A stretch of 57,988 nucleotides of DNA from positions 288 through 58,275 of the forward strand of contig NZ_JAKZGO010000023.1 of the NCBI RefSeq assembly GCF_022549785.1, written 5' to 3'. A program made the translations under genes and the position numbers. Below are positions 1 to 10,549 of the stretch, piece after piece. Below the pieces are notes generated by a model, which had not been told where the DNA came from, did no database searches, and was given only the letters and a program-made list of their open reading frames with translations. The DNA comes from Belliella alkalica. GTDB taxonomy: Bacteria > Bacteroidota > Bacteroidia > Cytophagales > Cyclobacteriaceae. Numbering within the stretch: the stretch's first letter is position 1; every line of letters begins with the position of its first letter.

Positions 1-912
1 GTAACCTCTGGTGCTATCGGCTCCACGGCATCATCCACACAGGATACAGTAGCTGAACCGTTCAATGGCATTGTCACCACAGGTATCTCTATCGTGTAGG
101 TATATGTCCAGGTATACTCTTCTCCAGCACAGTCTGTATACGTGTAGGTATAAACTTTCGTCCCCTCACAGGCAGGATCTTCACTTATACTTGTCAAGGT
201 TGGAACGATAGTTCTGTCACAGTTGTCAGTAACTACAGGGGCATTCGGCTCCACGGCATCATCCACACAGGATACAGTAGCTGAACCGTTCAATGGCATT
301 GTCACCACAGGTGTCTCTATCGTGTAAGTATATGTCCAGATGTACTCTTCTCCGGCACAGTCTGTATAAGTATAGGTATAAACTTTCGTACCCTCACAGG
401 TAGGGTCATCACTTACACTTGTCAAGGTTGGAACGATGGTTCTGTCACAGTTGTCTGTAACCTCTGGCGCTGTCGGTTCCACGGCATCATCCACACAGGA
501 TACGGTTTCTGAGCCATTAGTAGGCATCGTTACCACAGGTGTCTCTATCGTGTAGGTATATGTCCAGGTATACTCTTCTCCAGCACAGTCTGTATAAGTG
601 TAGGTATAAACTTTCGTACCCTCACAGGCAGGATCTTCACTTATACTTGTCAAGGTTGGAACAATGGTTCTGCCACAGTTGTCTGTAACCTCTGGCGCTG
701 TCGGTTCTACCGCATCATCCACACAGGATACGGTTGCTGAGCCGTTGGTTGGTATCGTTACCACAGGTGTCTCTATCGTGTAAGTATATGTCCAGGTATA
801 CTCTTCTCCGGCACAGTCTGTATAAGTATAGGTATAAACTTTCGTACCCTCACAGGTAGGGTCATCACTTACACTTGTCAAGGTTGGAACGATGGTTCTG
901 TCACAGTTGTCC
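1..912 (-). repeat. 228-bp tandem repeat, four units (76-aa HYR-like module)
   Basis: Unit boundaries recur at 1, 229, 457, 685 and 913, exactly 228 bases apart, so the units are in frame and encode 76 residues each. Every unit encodes the same landmarks: TVSCVDDAVEP, DNC, TSIS/TSVS, CEGTKVYTYTYTDCAGEE and TIETPVVTIP. Units differ by scattered single bases. A more diverged unit (~234 bases) follows at 913-1146. The array continues beyond the left edge, so the copy number is a minimum. Near-identity at the DNA level indicates recent duplication or gene conversion. Confidence 0.93.
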
Positions 913-3900
913 GTAACTGTAGGGGCATTCGGTTCTACCGCATCATCAACACAGGCTACAGTTGCTGACTGATCCGATGGTAAATTAAAACCTGAAATTT
1001 CATATGTATGAGTAAAACTCACAGTCCCAATATTCCCACATTCATCTGATGCTGAAAAAGTAAATACTGTTTGACTATTTCCTGGACAATTACCTGGAAT
1101 TTCCTCTATTGTAAATGTAACAGGAATAACACTACCACAATTGTCTGCCGCAGTCAACTCATCCAAATTAGGAGGAATATTTAACCTAATGCACGACGTA
1201 ATTGTCTGATCAGTTGCCCATGAACCCAAAAATGATAAATCAATAACTGGTGCTAGCGTATCCTTAACATTTAATACTTGTTGAATAGTACTTGAATTGC
1301 CACATGCGTCCGAAATTGTATAAGTTCTAGTGACTGTCAAAGGACATGAACCCGAAGACACATCAGAACTTGTAACTGATATGTTTTCTATGGAAGTACA
1401 GTTATCGGTGATAGTCAATCCTAACGCTTCTAATTCAGCAATCGTAGTGGCAGCAGGAGGCACATCACTTATACCACATCCTTCGATTTCTACCTCATTC
1501 AATTCTCCTAAAATCTCAGGACTTGTAGTATCTTCAACAGTAATCGTCTGAATATGTACAGCCTCATTACCACAGGCATCTGTTGCCGTCCATGTTCTAG
1601 TTAGGATATAGCTATTCGAACAAAGACCGTCTGTACGCTCTTCTTCAAAAGTAACTTCAGGAACTGCACATAAAGTCCCGTCAGTTGCCGTAAGGATTGG
1701 TGCAGTTGGCACCTCATTACATGAAACAGTAATATCTCCTGGTATCTCTTCTACAAATACTGGTGGTGTATTATCTACAAGAGTTCGTGTTTGAATATAT
1801 TCTGCAACATTTCCACATGCATCCTGTCCTATATATCTAGTAGTAAAAATTGTTAGTTCTGGGCATTCACCACTTTCGGACGTTCTTTCAATCGTTACTG
1901 TGACAGGTCCACCACAATAACTGATGAACAAGGCATCTAGCAACTCTTGGGATGGAGGTGCTTCTGGCCTACCTGGCCTACAACTCGCCCCTCTTTCTAT
2001 AACCTGATCATCAAAATATGAAGGGAGATCTGGGTTAACTATAGGTGGAGTCGTACCCTCTACCCTAAACTCATGCACACAAGTTGAGGTATTCAAAACA
2101 GTATCCTCACCCTCATCTCTTACACCATTCCCATTGGTATCCTCATATTCAGTTATGGTATAAGTTCTAGTAACCGATCCGCTACACCCAGGGTCTGCAC
2201 TATTGCTTGCAGTAATTTCGATGATACCGCATGGATTATTCCCTATGGATCCGTCACCATTTCCCAGAGCTTCAAATTCTGAAATGGTTAATGTTGTAGC
2301 CGATGGAACATCATCGTAGCATTCAACCGTCATAGGCTCAAAAGTTGGACAGGTAACTTCAAAAACACAACACACAGGCGATGCTCCAGTCAACACAATC
2401 GGAGCACAATTACCCGCATCTGAGATGCTTATATTATAATTTGTACCTGAGACTATAGGATCTGAGGTCCAAGTATGTGTACCATCACCATTGTCTCTCC
2501 AAGCACCTGCGCCTCCTGTTCCCGTGGCTTCAAATGGGCCATAACCTCTAAAGGTTGCCGATACAGTATAGTTCAACTCATTTGCTATACACTCCACTAT
2601 AGGCTCGCCTACTTGCCCCAACTCAGGTAAAGTAAACTCAAAACTAACATCCTGCTCACAGACGTAAGTATTTCCTGCTTCATCAGTCAGTGTCCATTCT
2701 TTAATCAATTCATAGGGATTTCCAGTAGGAAGAAATTCAAAAGTAACCGACTCGATATTAAATACAGAAGCAAATGAACCATTGTTTACTGAATTGGAAA
2801 ACTCTTCATACGAAGAATTCTGAACGGCAAATCCTCTTGGAATCGAATAAAATACTGTAATTAGCCCTTGGGTAGTTGGTAATCTAAAATCTACTTCTTC
2901 ATGTGTAGGTAGCTCACCTAATTCTTCAGTGGAATCCGAACATGGTAATACCTGATAGACTAATGGCTCTGGGCATACTAATGTAGAGACATTGATTGTA
3001 ACCGTGGCGGTATCACAATTAAACGGATTAGAAAGCTTGCAAATCTGGTAAACAATGGTATAAACCCCTACAGGAGTTCCTTCGGGTACAGAAACTATCC
3101 CTGTAGCTGTATCTAAAATAGGTACAACTCCACCTCCAATAGGAGTAGCCTCTGTTACAACAGTCGTTGTGATAGTAGATGGATCAACAGGGGTTTCATT
3201 GACACTGTCATTGTCAAAAATATTTCCCGCATTGCTAGATCCTGTAGCACTATCAAAAGGGCCAAATAGATCATCTTCTGCAATTATTGGGCTTTGAACC
3301 TCAATGTTGTTACTAAATTCAGAGGTATTTCCATCTTCATCTGTTGCGGTCAATGTAATAAAATCTCCAATATTCAGGTCAGAAACTGAAATGGTACCTG
3401 TAAATAACCCATTGGCATCTGCAGTGAGAGTTCCTAAGAAGGTTCTACCTTCGCCGTGAGGAACGGATTCACCATCTCCCAGGATAATTTCCCCATCAAT
3501 TTCTCCGAATTCATATGCTATAAAAACTTCTACTTTTGCATTTCCAAAAAGAGTGCTTCCTGAAGGGTCATTTCCAACAAATCCATCAATCAAAAGTTGG
3601 TCTTGGGTATCATTTAAAATAGCAGTGACAGCAATGGGGTAATCCATGCCTGAATTGGCAGTATTTGAATTTTTAATACCATCGTTTGGTGTAACTGCAT
3701 CGTTGGTTGAATCATCATTTAAATCTGAGATATTTAAGTTAATCCCCAACAATGAATTGTTATAAATGCTATTTTCAGTAATTCGAATTCCTGAAGAATT
3801 AAATCCTGCACGTGAATTGACCAAAATCCCATGGCCATGTAGAGTGTTTCGAATAATATTATTTGATATCACCGAATTGAACGTAGGCATAGCTATAATA

Positions 3901-6900
3901 GCCGCATTTTGTGCTGGAACAACACCCGTTATCGGCTCTTCCATCGAATTTTCAACAGTATTACCGTGGAAGGTTACATTTTCTGCAAATTGCAAATCCA
4001 CTGCTCCCCATTGAGTGTATCCCAAATAGTTATGCTGAGCCACGGTTGGTCCTGGCCCACTGACACGTAATGATTCCTGAGGATTTGTATCAGGTGAATT
4101 TTTACCTGTATTCAAGATCGAATTTCCTACAATCAAGGCAGCTTCTGCATTTTGTGCATGAACCCCAAATGCGTTGAGGTGCCCAATAAGATTATTTCGT
4201 ACAACTATATTTTTAGAAGCATCCATCCAAACCCCAAGTCTTAAACGATTATCCAGTCCTGGATCTAAAAAACTTGTAGCAGAAGAACCAATGAAGTTTT
4301 GTTCGGCAAGTCCATTGGTAGCACTTGGAGCAAACCTAATACCATCGATATTGTTAGATCCTCCATTTGGTTTTCTTATGGCTAATCCTCTAATGATAGT
4401 TTCCAAACCTGTTACTCTGAATACAAAGGCTGCTGCTGCTGTTCCTAACTGCCTTCTTACTTCGATCTCTGGTCTTTCTACTTGATTTATGGTACCTATT
4501 CCAGTTCCTGTACCCACATTTCCAGAATATCCTTCGCTACCTGGATTTGTATTACCAACATTTACTGTTTGGGTAGTTCCATCGATGCTAATTAAATCCC
4601 CGGCAATATTTGGTAGAGATGTGGTATTGGTTATAACAGCAACTCCAGCAGTCAACTGATTAGGCAATCCAGCTCTTAAACCTGGTACAGCATTACCATC
4701 CGAAATCATAAAAATACTCACATCTCTACCAGCAGGCTGACCTTCAATAGCAAGATTAGAAACATTTAAGGCATTGGCATTTAAAATAAATTGACGTAAA
4801 GAACCTTGGCCTGTGTCGGAAGTATTTACTATGGTATTGAAGTTGAAGCCAAAATCAATGTTCGTAATATCAGAAGTTCCAACTGAAATTGGCGAAATAG
4901 ATTGTGCCGTAGTTGTACTAGTTGTTAGTGATGCTAAAGTGGTAGCACCATTTGCTGCATCAATTAGTAATGGATTTTCACCTCCCACTCTATTTACATC
5001 AGCTAAGGCGGTACCAGTAGAGGCATCTGCTCTAAAGGTTTGAACCGCACGTAAAGCAGGTAATGCTCCCGCTCTTTGAGATAAAACTGTTTGACTTGCT
5101 ACCCTAACTGTATAATCACCAGGGGTAGAAATAGGGAATTGATAATTTCCCTCACTATCGGTCAAGGTGCTGCTGACAAAACTTCCAGAGCTATTATACA
5201 ATTCTACCCTAGCATTCTCAACTGCGATTTGATTATTGGCGAAGCCACTTGCTACTGCAGAAGCATTTGCAGTAGTGTAATCTCTTCCAGCACCTCCACC
5301 ATAATTGATATCTTCAAAAATACGACCACTAATATTTGCGCATACAGGTGCTGTACCAGTTAAAATTAGAGGACTACACACCCCACTATCAGAAATAGAA
5401 ACACTATAATCTGTACCTGCTGCAATCGCACCAGAAGCCCAGGTAGAAGTACCATCACCGTTATCAACCCAAGCACCAGGTCCACCAGTACCTGTCGCTA
5501 AAAATGGAGCCGTGCCTGATATGGTGATTTCTAAAGTATAGCTTGTTCCATCTGCAGCACAACTAGTGGCTGCGCCACCAATAAGTAAGATTTCAGGTGT
5601 TACAACAACGGTAACATTTTTGCTACTTGTACCAACTGAAGTGCAACCTAGAGAAGCTAACAATTGATAAGTAACCGTGTATGTCGTCGTAAGAGTTGGA
5701 TTGACTGTTATAGAATTTCCGGTACCTAAAGGCACAGCGCCATCAAACCATTCTATATTGTAGATTGATGTTGGTAATGCAATACTTAATTCAACTTGAT
5801 TGCTAGTTAAACAAACCACATCAACACTAGCGACAGGATCTGGAGCAAATGCTCCTGGTAATAAATCAAAATTTTGCTCTGTAAATCCACAATCACTAAT
5901 TACTCTAATCACATAATTTCCAACCGGTAATCCTGCAAATGAATAATTCCTTTCGGACAAATCTGTAGTAGTGTATGTTTGTAGTGGTTGATCAATACTA
6001 GGATCAGTACCAAAATTCCATAAACTATAAGTAATTGAACCAACAGGTTCGCCAGCTGCTGTTATAGATATAATACCCGAATTAGGATCGGCAACGTCAC
6101 AAAATACAGAGGCGATAGAAAAAGAAACTGCTTGAGCAGGAAGTATCGTTACTGGTTGTAAAACTTGACGTCTGTTACCACTAGCAATCCCACCACCTAA
6201 TTGAACTGAATGAGAATTTCTACCTGTACTATTGGTTCTCATAAAATGATTTCGAAACTCAATAAAGTATTCGCCTGGAGCTACATTGGTAAATGTTCCA
6301 TTATAAAAATCAGGAGATAAATTATCCTGCACTAAGCTTCCCGGATCACCATTATTGTTAACTAACAAACGTGTAGTCCCTCCAAACCTGTAATTATGAG
6401 TTCCTATTTGCGTGCTATTTTCATTTGAAACATAATAAATATCAGAGGCAGTACAGCCTGTTTGCACAGTGATTTGCGGATCCCAAGTCGTTGGGGTATC
6501 CAAATTAATAAGTATAGTTTTTTCACTATTACACTCGACATTTCTTACTGTAACCTCATACTCTCCTACTGGTAGATCTACGAATGTTTGACGCACTGAA
6601 CCTCCTTCATAGTTGTGCGTAAACACATAAGGAAAGTTAATTGTGGTGCCAGCAGCCTGCTCACCAGACAAATAAGGCAACTGACCAGTTGGGTAGGTAT
6701 AGCTTACCATACCATCTGTACGATTTATAGTGTATTCCAGCGTGTTAAACAAAAGATCTAAAGATGGATTATCGCCCGTCTTTCTTACTGCAAATCCAAC
6801 TGTCCCATCCAAAAAAGATGGTGTAGGAGTTAAAAACACCTGACTTATAGGGTCTACTGGTGGTGGTTCAGAAAATGTAAAATCTCTAATTCTTACCGCT

Positions 6901-8159
6901 TGTGAAGGATTACAACTATTTACAAATTCAATTCTATAATTATCTCCAACAACCAAGTTATAAGGCAAAGGAGAAATTAAAGATGCTGGAAATTGAAGCG
7001 CAGAGGGTGTTACTGTATTTGAAATATTTCTCGATTCCAAAAGTGTCCATGATCCTGCAACCTCATGATAAAAACTAACCTGACCACCGACTGGTCCATA
7101 GTAATTAGCCACACCTCCTATAACCTGTGGTAAATTTAATGAAACATAATTAACAATATTTGCACAATTCCCTGCCTCCAAAACTGAAAATTGACTTGGA
7201 ACGTTTGTAAAAGACAAATCTATAGGTGGAGTAGTTACTGTATGTGTTCGTTCATTACAACCGTCGTTGGCAGTAATTGTTATTACTGTATTTGGTGGCA
7301 GATTTGTAAAATATGCAGGAAAATTGCTACCCGTGGCTGAGGAACCCGGATATGGAGCGAAGGTAGCATTCTGAACCGTTGCACCATAAGATACTGTTAA
7401 TGAATTTGCTTGAACCCTTGCTGTATTTCCTGTTCCACCCCAAAATGCTGAAGAAATAATTATATCAACTGTATTACAAGAAGTAGAACTCACAAAAGTA
7501 CGAAACCATCCTGGAGTTATTGTTGCATTATCAAACATTCCTGGTCCAGTATAGTTAGTAACTGTGGCATTAGAACCAACACCCGCAGTACAACCTGGCA
7601 CGTTTTCAGTAACATCTACAATATAAGATCCAGCAGCTAAACTGGAAAAAGTATAACTTGTTGCAGTAATTGGACCAGATGACAACCCTAAGGAAGCTAT
7701 GGAGTAGGTATAAGTTCCCGAAGTTGGTCTACTTATAGTAGAAACTATCTCACCATCTTCAGCATAATTTGTATCCGAAGAGCCACAAGAAATATTTGTA
7801 ATTTGATTTTGTACCGTGAATGGGACATAAGTTGTCGAAGTTGATACCGAAATTGCGTCTGAAGTTACCGCACCTTGCTGAATACGCACCTCATAATTCC
7901 CAGGCAATAGATTAATAAATGACCCAGCACCTGATGCGTCAAGATTTATCAGATCAAAATCTGTTACACTTCCCAACTCCCTGATTACCGCTATAGCATT
8001 GCAGCCCGAAGCTCCAGGAATACTTACCAGAATTTGGGCATCTTGTGCACACACCCCATTAACTGGTGTCACATTAAATGTCGATATATCACACTGTGCT
8101 CTGGCTTGCAGCACAAAAACACTGGCAAAAAAAGAGAACAAAAGTAAATATTTTTTCAT
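1..8159 (-). CDS. Giant secreted multidomain surface protein (SprB/HYR-like), partial at C-terminus
   Basis: The frame starts at an ATG at 8157-8159 and stays open to base 1, about 2719 residues, so the C-terminus is outside the window. It begins with a signal peptide (MKKYLLLFSFFASVFVLQA) with cleavage near ARAQ. Residues ~25-860 are repeated beta-sandwich modules of the SprB/gliding-adhesin kind, rich in phrases such as LPGNYEVRI. Residues ~942-1020 resemble an SdrD-B/Cna-B domain (ISGRIFEDINYGG). A CSLREA-like motif (NTSDTGQGSLRQFI) lies at ~1111-1125, followed to ~1490 by a right-handed beta-helix-like stretch (IVVRNNLIG, NSIYNNS). HYR-like modules run from ~2135 to the edge. Known relatives are exported by T9SS and act as adhesins or gliding tracks. 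The sorting signal itself is not visible, so T9SS export is inferred. No stop was met in the translated frame. The exact family is uncertain. Confidence 0.85.
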   Translation of the reverse strand, partial: MKKYLLLFSFFASVFVLQARAQCDISTFNVTPVNGVCAQDAQILVSIPGASGCNAIAVIRELGSVTDFDLINLDASGAGSFINLLPGNYEVRIQQGAVTSDAISVSTSTTYVPFTVQNQITNISCGSSDTNYAEDGEIVSTISRPTSGTYTYSIASLGLSSGPITATSYTFSSLAAGSYIVDVTENVPGCTAGVGSNATVTNYTGPGMFDNATITPGWFRTFVSSTSCNTVDIIISSAFWGGTGNTARVQANSLTVSYGATVQNATFAPYPGSSATGSNFPAYFTNLPPNTVITITANDGCNERTHTVTTPPIDLSFTNVPSQFSVLEAGNCANIVNYVSLNLPQVIGGVANYYGPVGGQVSFYHEVAGSWTLLESRNISNTVTPSALQFPASLISPLPYNLVVGDNYRIEFVNSCNPSQAVRIRDFTFSEPPPVDPISQVFLTPTPSFLDGTVGFAVRKTGDNPSLDLLFNTLEYTINRTDGMVSYTYPTGQLPYLSGEQAAGTTINFPYVFTHNYEGGSVRQTFVDLPVGEYEVTVRNVECNSEKTILINLDTPTTWDPQITVQTGCTASDIYYVSNENSTQIGTHNYRFGGTTRLLVNNNGDPGSLVQDNLSPDFYNGTFTNVAPGEYFIEFRNHFMRTNSTGRNSHSVQLGGGIASGNRRQVLQPVTILPAQAVSFSIASVFCDVADPNSGIISITAAGEPVGSITYSLWNFGTDPSIDQPLQTYTTTDLSERNYSFAGLPVGNYVIRVISDCGFTEQNFDLLPGAFAPDPVASVDVVCLTSNQVELSIALPTSIYNIEWFDGAVPLGTGNSITVNPTLTTTYTVTYQLLASLGCTSVGTSSKNVTVVVTPEILLIGGAATSCAADGTSYTLEITISGTAPFLATGTGGPGAWVDNGDGTSTWASGAIAAGTDYSVSISDSGVCSPLILTGTAPVCANISGRIFEDINYGGGAGRDYTTANASAVASGFANNQIAVENARVELYNSSGSFVSSTLTDSEGNYQFPISTPGDYTVRVASQTVLSQRAGALPALRAVQTFRADASTGTALADVNRVGGENPLLIDAANGATTLASLTTSTTTAQSISPISVGTSDITNIDFGFNFNTIVNTSDTGQGSLRQFILNANALNVSNLAIEGQPAGRDVSIFMISDGNAVPGLRAGLPNQLTAGVAVITNTTSLPNIAGDLISIDGTTQTVNVGNTNPGSEGYSGNVGTGTGIGTINQVERPEIEVRRQLGTAAAAFVFRVTGLETIIRGLAIRKPNGGSNNIDGIRFAPSATNGLAEQNFIGSSATSFLDPGLDNRLRLGVWMDASKNIVVRNNLIGHLNAFGVHAQNAEAALIVGNSILNTGKNSPDTNPQESLRVSGPGPTVAQHNYLGYTQWGAVDLQFAENVTFHGNTVENSMEEPITGVVPAQNAAIIAMPTFNSVISNNIIRNTLHGHGILVNSRAGFNSSGIRITENSIYNNSLLGINLNISDLNDDSTNDAVTPNDGIKNSNTANSGMDYPIAVTAILNDTQDQLLIDGFVGNDPSGSTLFGNAKVEVFIAYEFGEIDGEIILGDGESVPHGEGRTFLGTLTADANGLFTGTISVSDLNIGDFITLTATDEDGNTSEFSNNIEVQSPIIAEDDLFGPFDSATGSSNAGNIFDNDSVNETPVDPSTITTTVVTEATPIGGGVVPILDTATGIVSVPEGTPVGVYTIVYQICKLSNPFNCDTATVTINVSTLVCPEPLVYQVLPCSDSTEELGELPTHEEVDFRLPTTQGLITVFYSIPRGFAVQNSSYEEFSNSVNNGSFASVFNIESVTFEFLPTGNPYELIKEWTLTDEAGNTYVCEQDVSFEFTLPELGQVGEPIVECIANELNYTVSATFRGYGPFEATGTGGAGAWRDNGDGTHTWTSDPIVSGTNYNISISDAGNCAPIVLTGASPVCCVFEVTCPTFEPMTVECYDDVPSATTLTISEFEALGNGDGSIGNNPCGIIEITASNSADPGCSGSVTRTYTITEYEDTNGNGVRDEGEDTVLNTSTCVHEFRVEGTTPPIVNPDLPSYFDDQVIERGASCRPGRPEAPPSQELLDALFISYCGGPVTVTIERTSESGECPELTIFTTRYIGQDACGNVAEYIQTRTLVDNTPPVFVEEIPGDITVSCNEVPTAPILTATDGTLCAVPEVTFEEERTDGLCSNSYILTRTWTATDACGNEAVHIQTITVEDTTSPEILGELNEVEIEGCGISDVPPAATTIAELEALGLTITDNCTSIENISVTSSDVSSGSCPLTVTRTYTISDACGNSSTIQQVLNVKDTLAPVIDLSFLGSWATDQTITSCIRLNIPPNLDELTAADNCGSVIPVTFTIEEIPGNCPGNSQTVFTFSASDECGNIGTVSFTHTYEISGFNLPSDQSATVACVDDAVEPNAPTVTDNCDRTIVPTLTSVSDDPTCEGTKVYTYTYTDCAGEEYTWTYTYTIETPVVTIPTNGSATVSCVDDAVEPTAPEVTDNCGRTIVPTLTSISEDPACEGTKVYTYTYTDCAGEEYTWTYTYTIETPVVTMPTNGSETVSCVDDAVEPTAPEVTDNCDRTIVPTLTSVSDDPTCEGTKVYTYTYTDCAGEEYIWTYTYTIETPVVTMPLNGSATVSCVDDAVEPNAPVVTDNCDRTIVPTLTSISEDPACEGTKVYTYTYTDCAGEEYTWTYTYTIEIPVVTMPLNGSATVSCVDDAVEPIAPEV

Positions 8160-8601
8160 AGGAATTATATTTTCCAAATTTCACACATAAGACCAAAGCA
8201 GTCGTCTTTAGAGTACTGTATCAAAAATCTAAGTGTCAAAACATACTAAAAAAAGTAAAATGAGCTCCTAATTAATAATAGCCCTTATAACTCATTTCTA
8301 TATACCATAATAAAAGGAAACGATCTTTTACTTTATATTTAATATTGTTTGTTTTGCACTGAATTTTATTTTACTCATCAAACCGTAAAAGGCAAAAGTA
8401 ATTTATTTGATATCAAACAGCTTTTTTTTGTATACGTAAATATACTCAACTACCTCAATAGGTTCTTTGGATGTGATCAATGACCTCTTTCATGATTGGT
8501 ATAGATGAGAATAATGAACATTAAATTTTTATAGTTTAATTATATGATCATCCGAAATAACAGCTGAACTTAAACTAAAAGACTAGCTCAAGAGGATAGC
8601 C

Positions 8602-8687
8602 GTTGTTGATTATAGGTGGAAAAGTTATAAGTGTATCAAATGATATAAAATATATCATTTTGTTTGGCTATTGGTAAGTGAGCGGAT
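8602..8687 (+). repeat. Dispersed intergenic element, copy C
   Basis: The core at 8664-8687 reads TTGGCTA, 10 bases, then AGCGGAT. The same 24-base spacing occurs at 45818-45841 (+) and, inverted, at 21823-21846. A second block (GTTGTTGATTATAGG, from 8602) resembles the GTTGCGGATTATCGTCA block of the 45.7-kb copy at a similar distance. The spacer aligns without gaps to that copy for about 35 bases, starting from TCAAAT. Origin and function are unknown. Confidence 0.5.
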
Positions 8688-8921
8688 TTACATATTTTGT
8701 TGTATAAACAGCCAAAAGTCAAAGAAAAAACAGAAACATTCCATAAATAATACGGTGACACTAATCACACCTTAGAAGGTTAGCTTCAAATAAGCGAGGT
8801 TATTCATTTTAGTCAGAAAAGAAATAGCCTATTTTTAAAGCTTATCCTCTTTTTCAAAAAAAGCTCATTCACTTTTCATTTTATCCCTGATAAAAAATAA
8901 GGTTTCGGCCACTGAATTACT

Positions 8922-8929
8922 TATCTTTG
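8922..8929 (+). promoter_or_regulatory. Putative gltX promoter -7 box (TATCTTTG)
   Basis: TATCTTTG matches the Bacteroidota sigma-ABfr -7 consensus TAnnTTTG and lies 73 bases before the gltX start. A GGTTTCGG stretch upstream could be a poor -33 element, but its spacing is short. The call rests mainly on the -7 box. Confidence 0.45.
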
Positions 8930-9002
8930 TAGATTGATATTTAAGGTATATACTATTAAATACTGATATCAAACTTTCAACAAAATAGAAAAAATACATC
9001 AA

Positions 9003-10541
9003 ATGAATAGAGAAGTACGCGTAAGATTTGCACCGTCTCCAACAGGAGCTTTACATATAGGCGGAGTTAGAACTGCTCTTTACAATTATCTTTTTGCCAA
9101 AAAAATGGGAGGAAAGTTTCTCCTGAGAATTGAAGACACTGACCAAACTCGCTTTGTATCTGGTGCTGAGGAGTATATTCAAAAATCACTGGAATGGTTA
9201 GGTATTTCTCCTGAAGAAAGTCCTTGGAATCCTGGTGAATGTGGCCCTTATAGACAGTCTGAGCGAAAGCCTATGTATATGCAATATGCGCTGGACCTGG
9301 TAGAGAAAGGACACGCTTATTATGCTTTCGACACTTCCGAAGAATTGGATGCAATGCGTGAAAGACTTACTGCGGCAAGGGTAGTGTCTCCTCAGTATAA
9401 CTCTATCACTAGAACCCAAATGAAAAACTCACTGACGCTTCCAGAAGATGAAGTAAAAGAGAGATTGGCTTCCGGTGATCCTTATGTGATTAGAATAAAA
9501 ATCCCTAGAAAAGAAGAGGTTAGGCTTAATGATATGATTCGCGGTTGGGTGATGGTTCATTCCAATACTTTGGATGACAAAGTCCTCATGAAATCAGATG
9601 GAATGCCAACATATCACTTGGCAAACATAGTTGATGATCACCTAATGGGAATCACCCATGTAATTCGCGGTGAAGAATGGCTGCCATCAGCACCGCTTCA
9701 CGTGTTGCTATATAAATATTTTGGATGGGAAGATACGATGCCTCAGTTTGCACATTTGCCACTTTTATTGAAACCTGATGGCAATGGCAAGCTATCCAAA
9801 AGAGATGCTGACAAACATGGTTTTCCAATCTTCCCAATGGACTGGACAGATCCAAATTCAGGAGATAAGGCTAGTGGGTTCAAAGAAGAAGGATATCTTC
9901 CTGATGCTTTTTTGAATTTCTTGGCATTCCTAGGTTGGAACCCTGGAGATCATAGAGAGATTTTCTCTTTGGATGAATTAGTGGAAGCATTTAGCATTGA
10001 TAGGATAGGAAAATCAGGCACGAAATTCGATATCAACAAGGCCAAGTGGTACAATGAGCAATACCTTAGAAACAAGTCAGATGATGTTTTGGCTCGTTTC
10101 CTAATGGCAGATGTGGAAAAAGAAGGTCTTTCTGTAGATCCAGATAAAGCCGCTCAGATATCAGCTATAATGAAAGAAAGAGCAACGTTCCCATCCGATC
10201 TTTGGAAAGAAGGTAAATTCATGCTCATTGCCCCGACAAGTTTTGACGATAATGTAGCTTCCAAAAAATGGAATAATGATGCAGTAACTGTATTGACCAC
10301 CTATAGAGAAAAATTGGCTAACTTCGAAGAGGCACTCACTCCAGAATCAGCCAAGGCATTGTTAGAGAAATCTGCTGAGGAGAATGAAATTAAGTTTGGC
10401 AAAGTAATGCAAGCAGTTCGCTTGGCAATCACAGGTGTGGGTGCAGGCCCTGACTTGATGGCTGTATTTTCGATTCTTGGTAAGGAAGAGCTGATGAGTA
10501 GAATATCTTTTGCATTGGACACGTTAAAAATTCAGGAATAA
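9003..10541 (+). CDS. gltX: Glutamate--tRNA ligase
   Basis: Charges tRNA-Glu with glutamate in the cytoplasm. It is a class I synthetase of 512 residues, normal for the family. The HIGH-type signature is H18-I-G-G21 within APSPTGALHIGG, and the KMSKS-type loop is KLSKR at ~262-266, both needed for ATP binding. The order (Rossmann fold, tRNA contact region, KLSKR loop, helical anticodon-binding C-terminus) is that of bacterial GluRS. The start MNREVRVRFAPSPTG is the usual N-terminus and is preceded by an A-rich leader. An 11-bp inverted repeat follows the stop. Confidence 0.97.
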   Translation: MNREVRVRFAPSPTGALHIGGVRTALYNYLFAKKMGGKFLLRIEDTDQTRFVSGAEEYIQKSLEWLGISPEESPWNPGECGPYRQSERKPMYMQYALDLVEKGHAYYAFDTSEELDAMRERLTAARVVSPQYNSITRTQMKNSLTLPEDEVKERLASGDPYVIRIKIPRKEEVRLNDMIRGWVMVHSNTLDDKVLMKSDGMPTYHLANIVDDHLMGITHVIRGEEWLPSAPLHVLLYKYFGWEDTMPQFAHLPLLLKPDGNGKLSKRDADKHGFPIFPMDWTDPNSGDKASGFKEEGYLPDAFLNFLAFLGWNPGDHREIFSLDELVEAFSIDRIGKSGTKFDINKAKWYNEQYLRNKSDDVLARFLMADVEKEGLSVDPDKAAQISAIMKERATFPSDLWKEGKFMLIAPTSFDDNVASKKWNNDAVTVLTTYREKLANFEEALTPESAKALLEKSAEENEIKFGKVMQAVRLAITGVGAGPDLMAVFSILGKEELMSRISFALDTLKIQE

Positions 10542-10549
10542 ACACAAAT

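Larger units (their letters stand above)
8160..9002. other. Divergent intergenic region, AT-rich, no gene seen
   Basis: This 843-base gap separates the divergently read giant surface gene and gltX and must contain both promoters. No convincing ORF was found. It holds one copy of a dispersed intergenic element (8602-8687) and a promoter-like box before gltX (8922-8929). The rest is low-complexity A/T sequence with no structure I can name. Confidence 0.7.

Noticed and set aside
1-912. CRISPR-like array
   Set aside because: Units are coding, 228 bases long and adjoining, with no spacers and an open frame through them.
1330-8190. Small + strand ORFs across the left 8 kb
   Set aside because: They lie opposite the continuous giant - strand frame, which has a signal peptide and domain structure; the small ORFs have no recognisable features.
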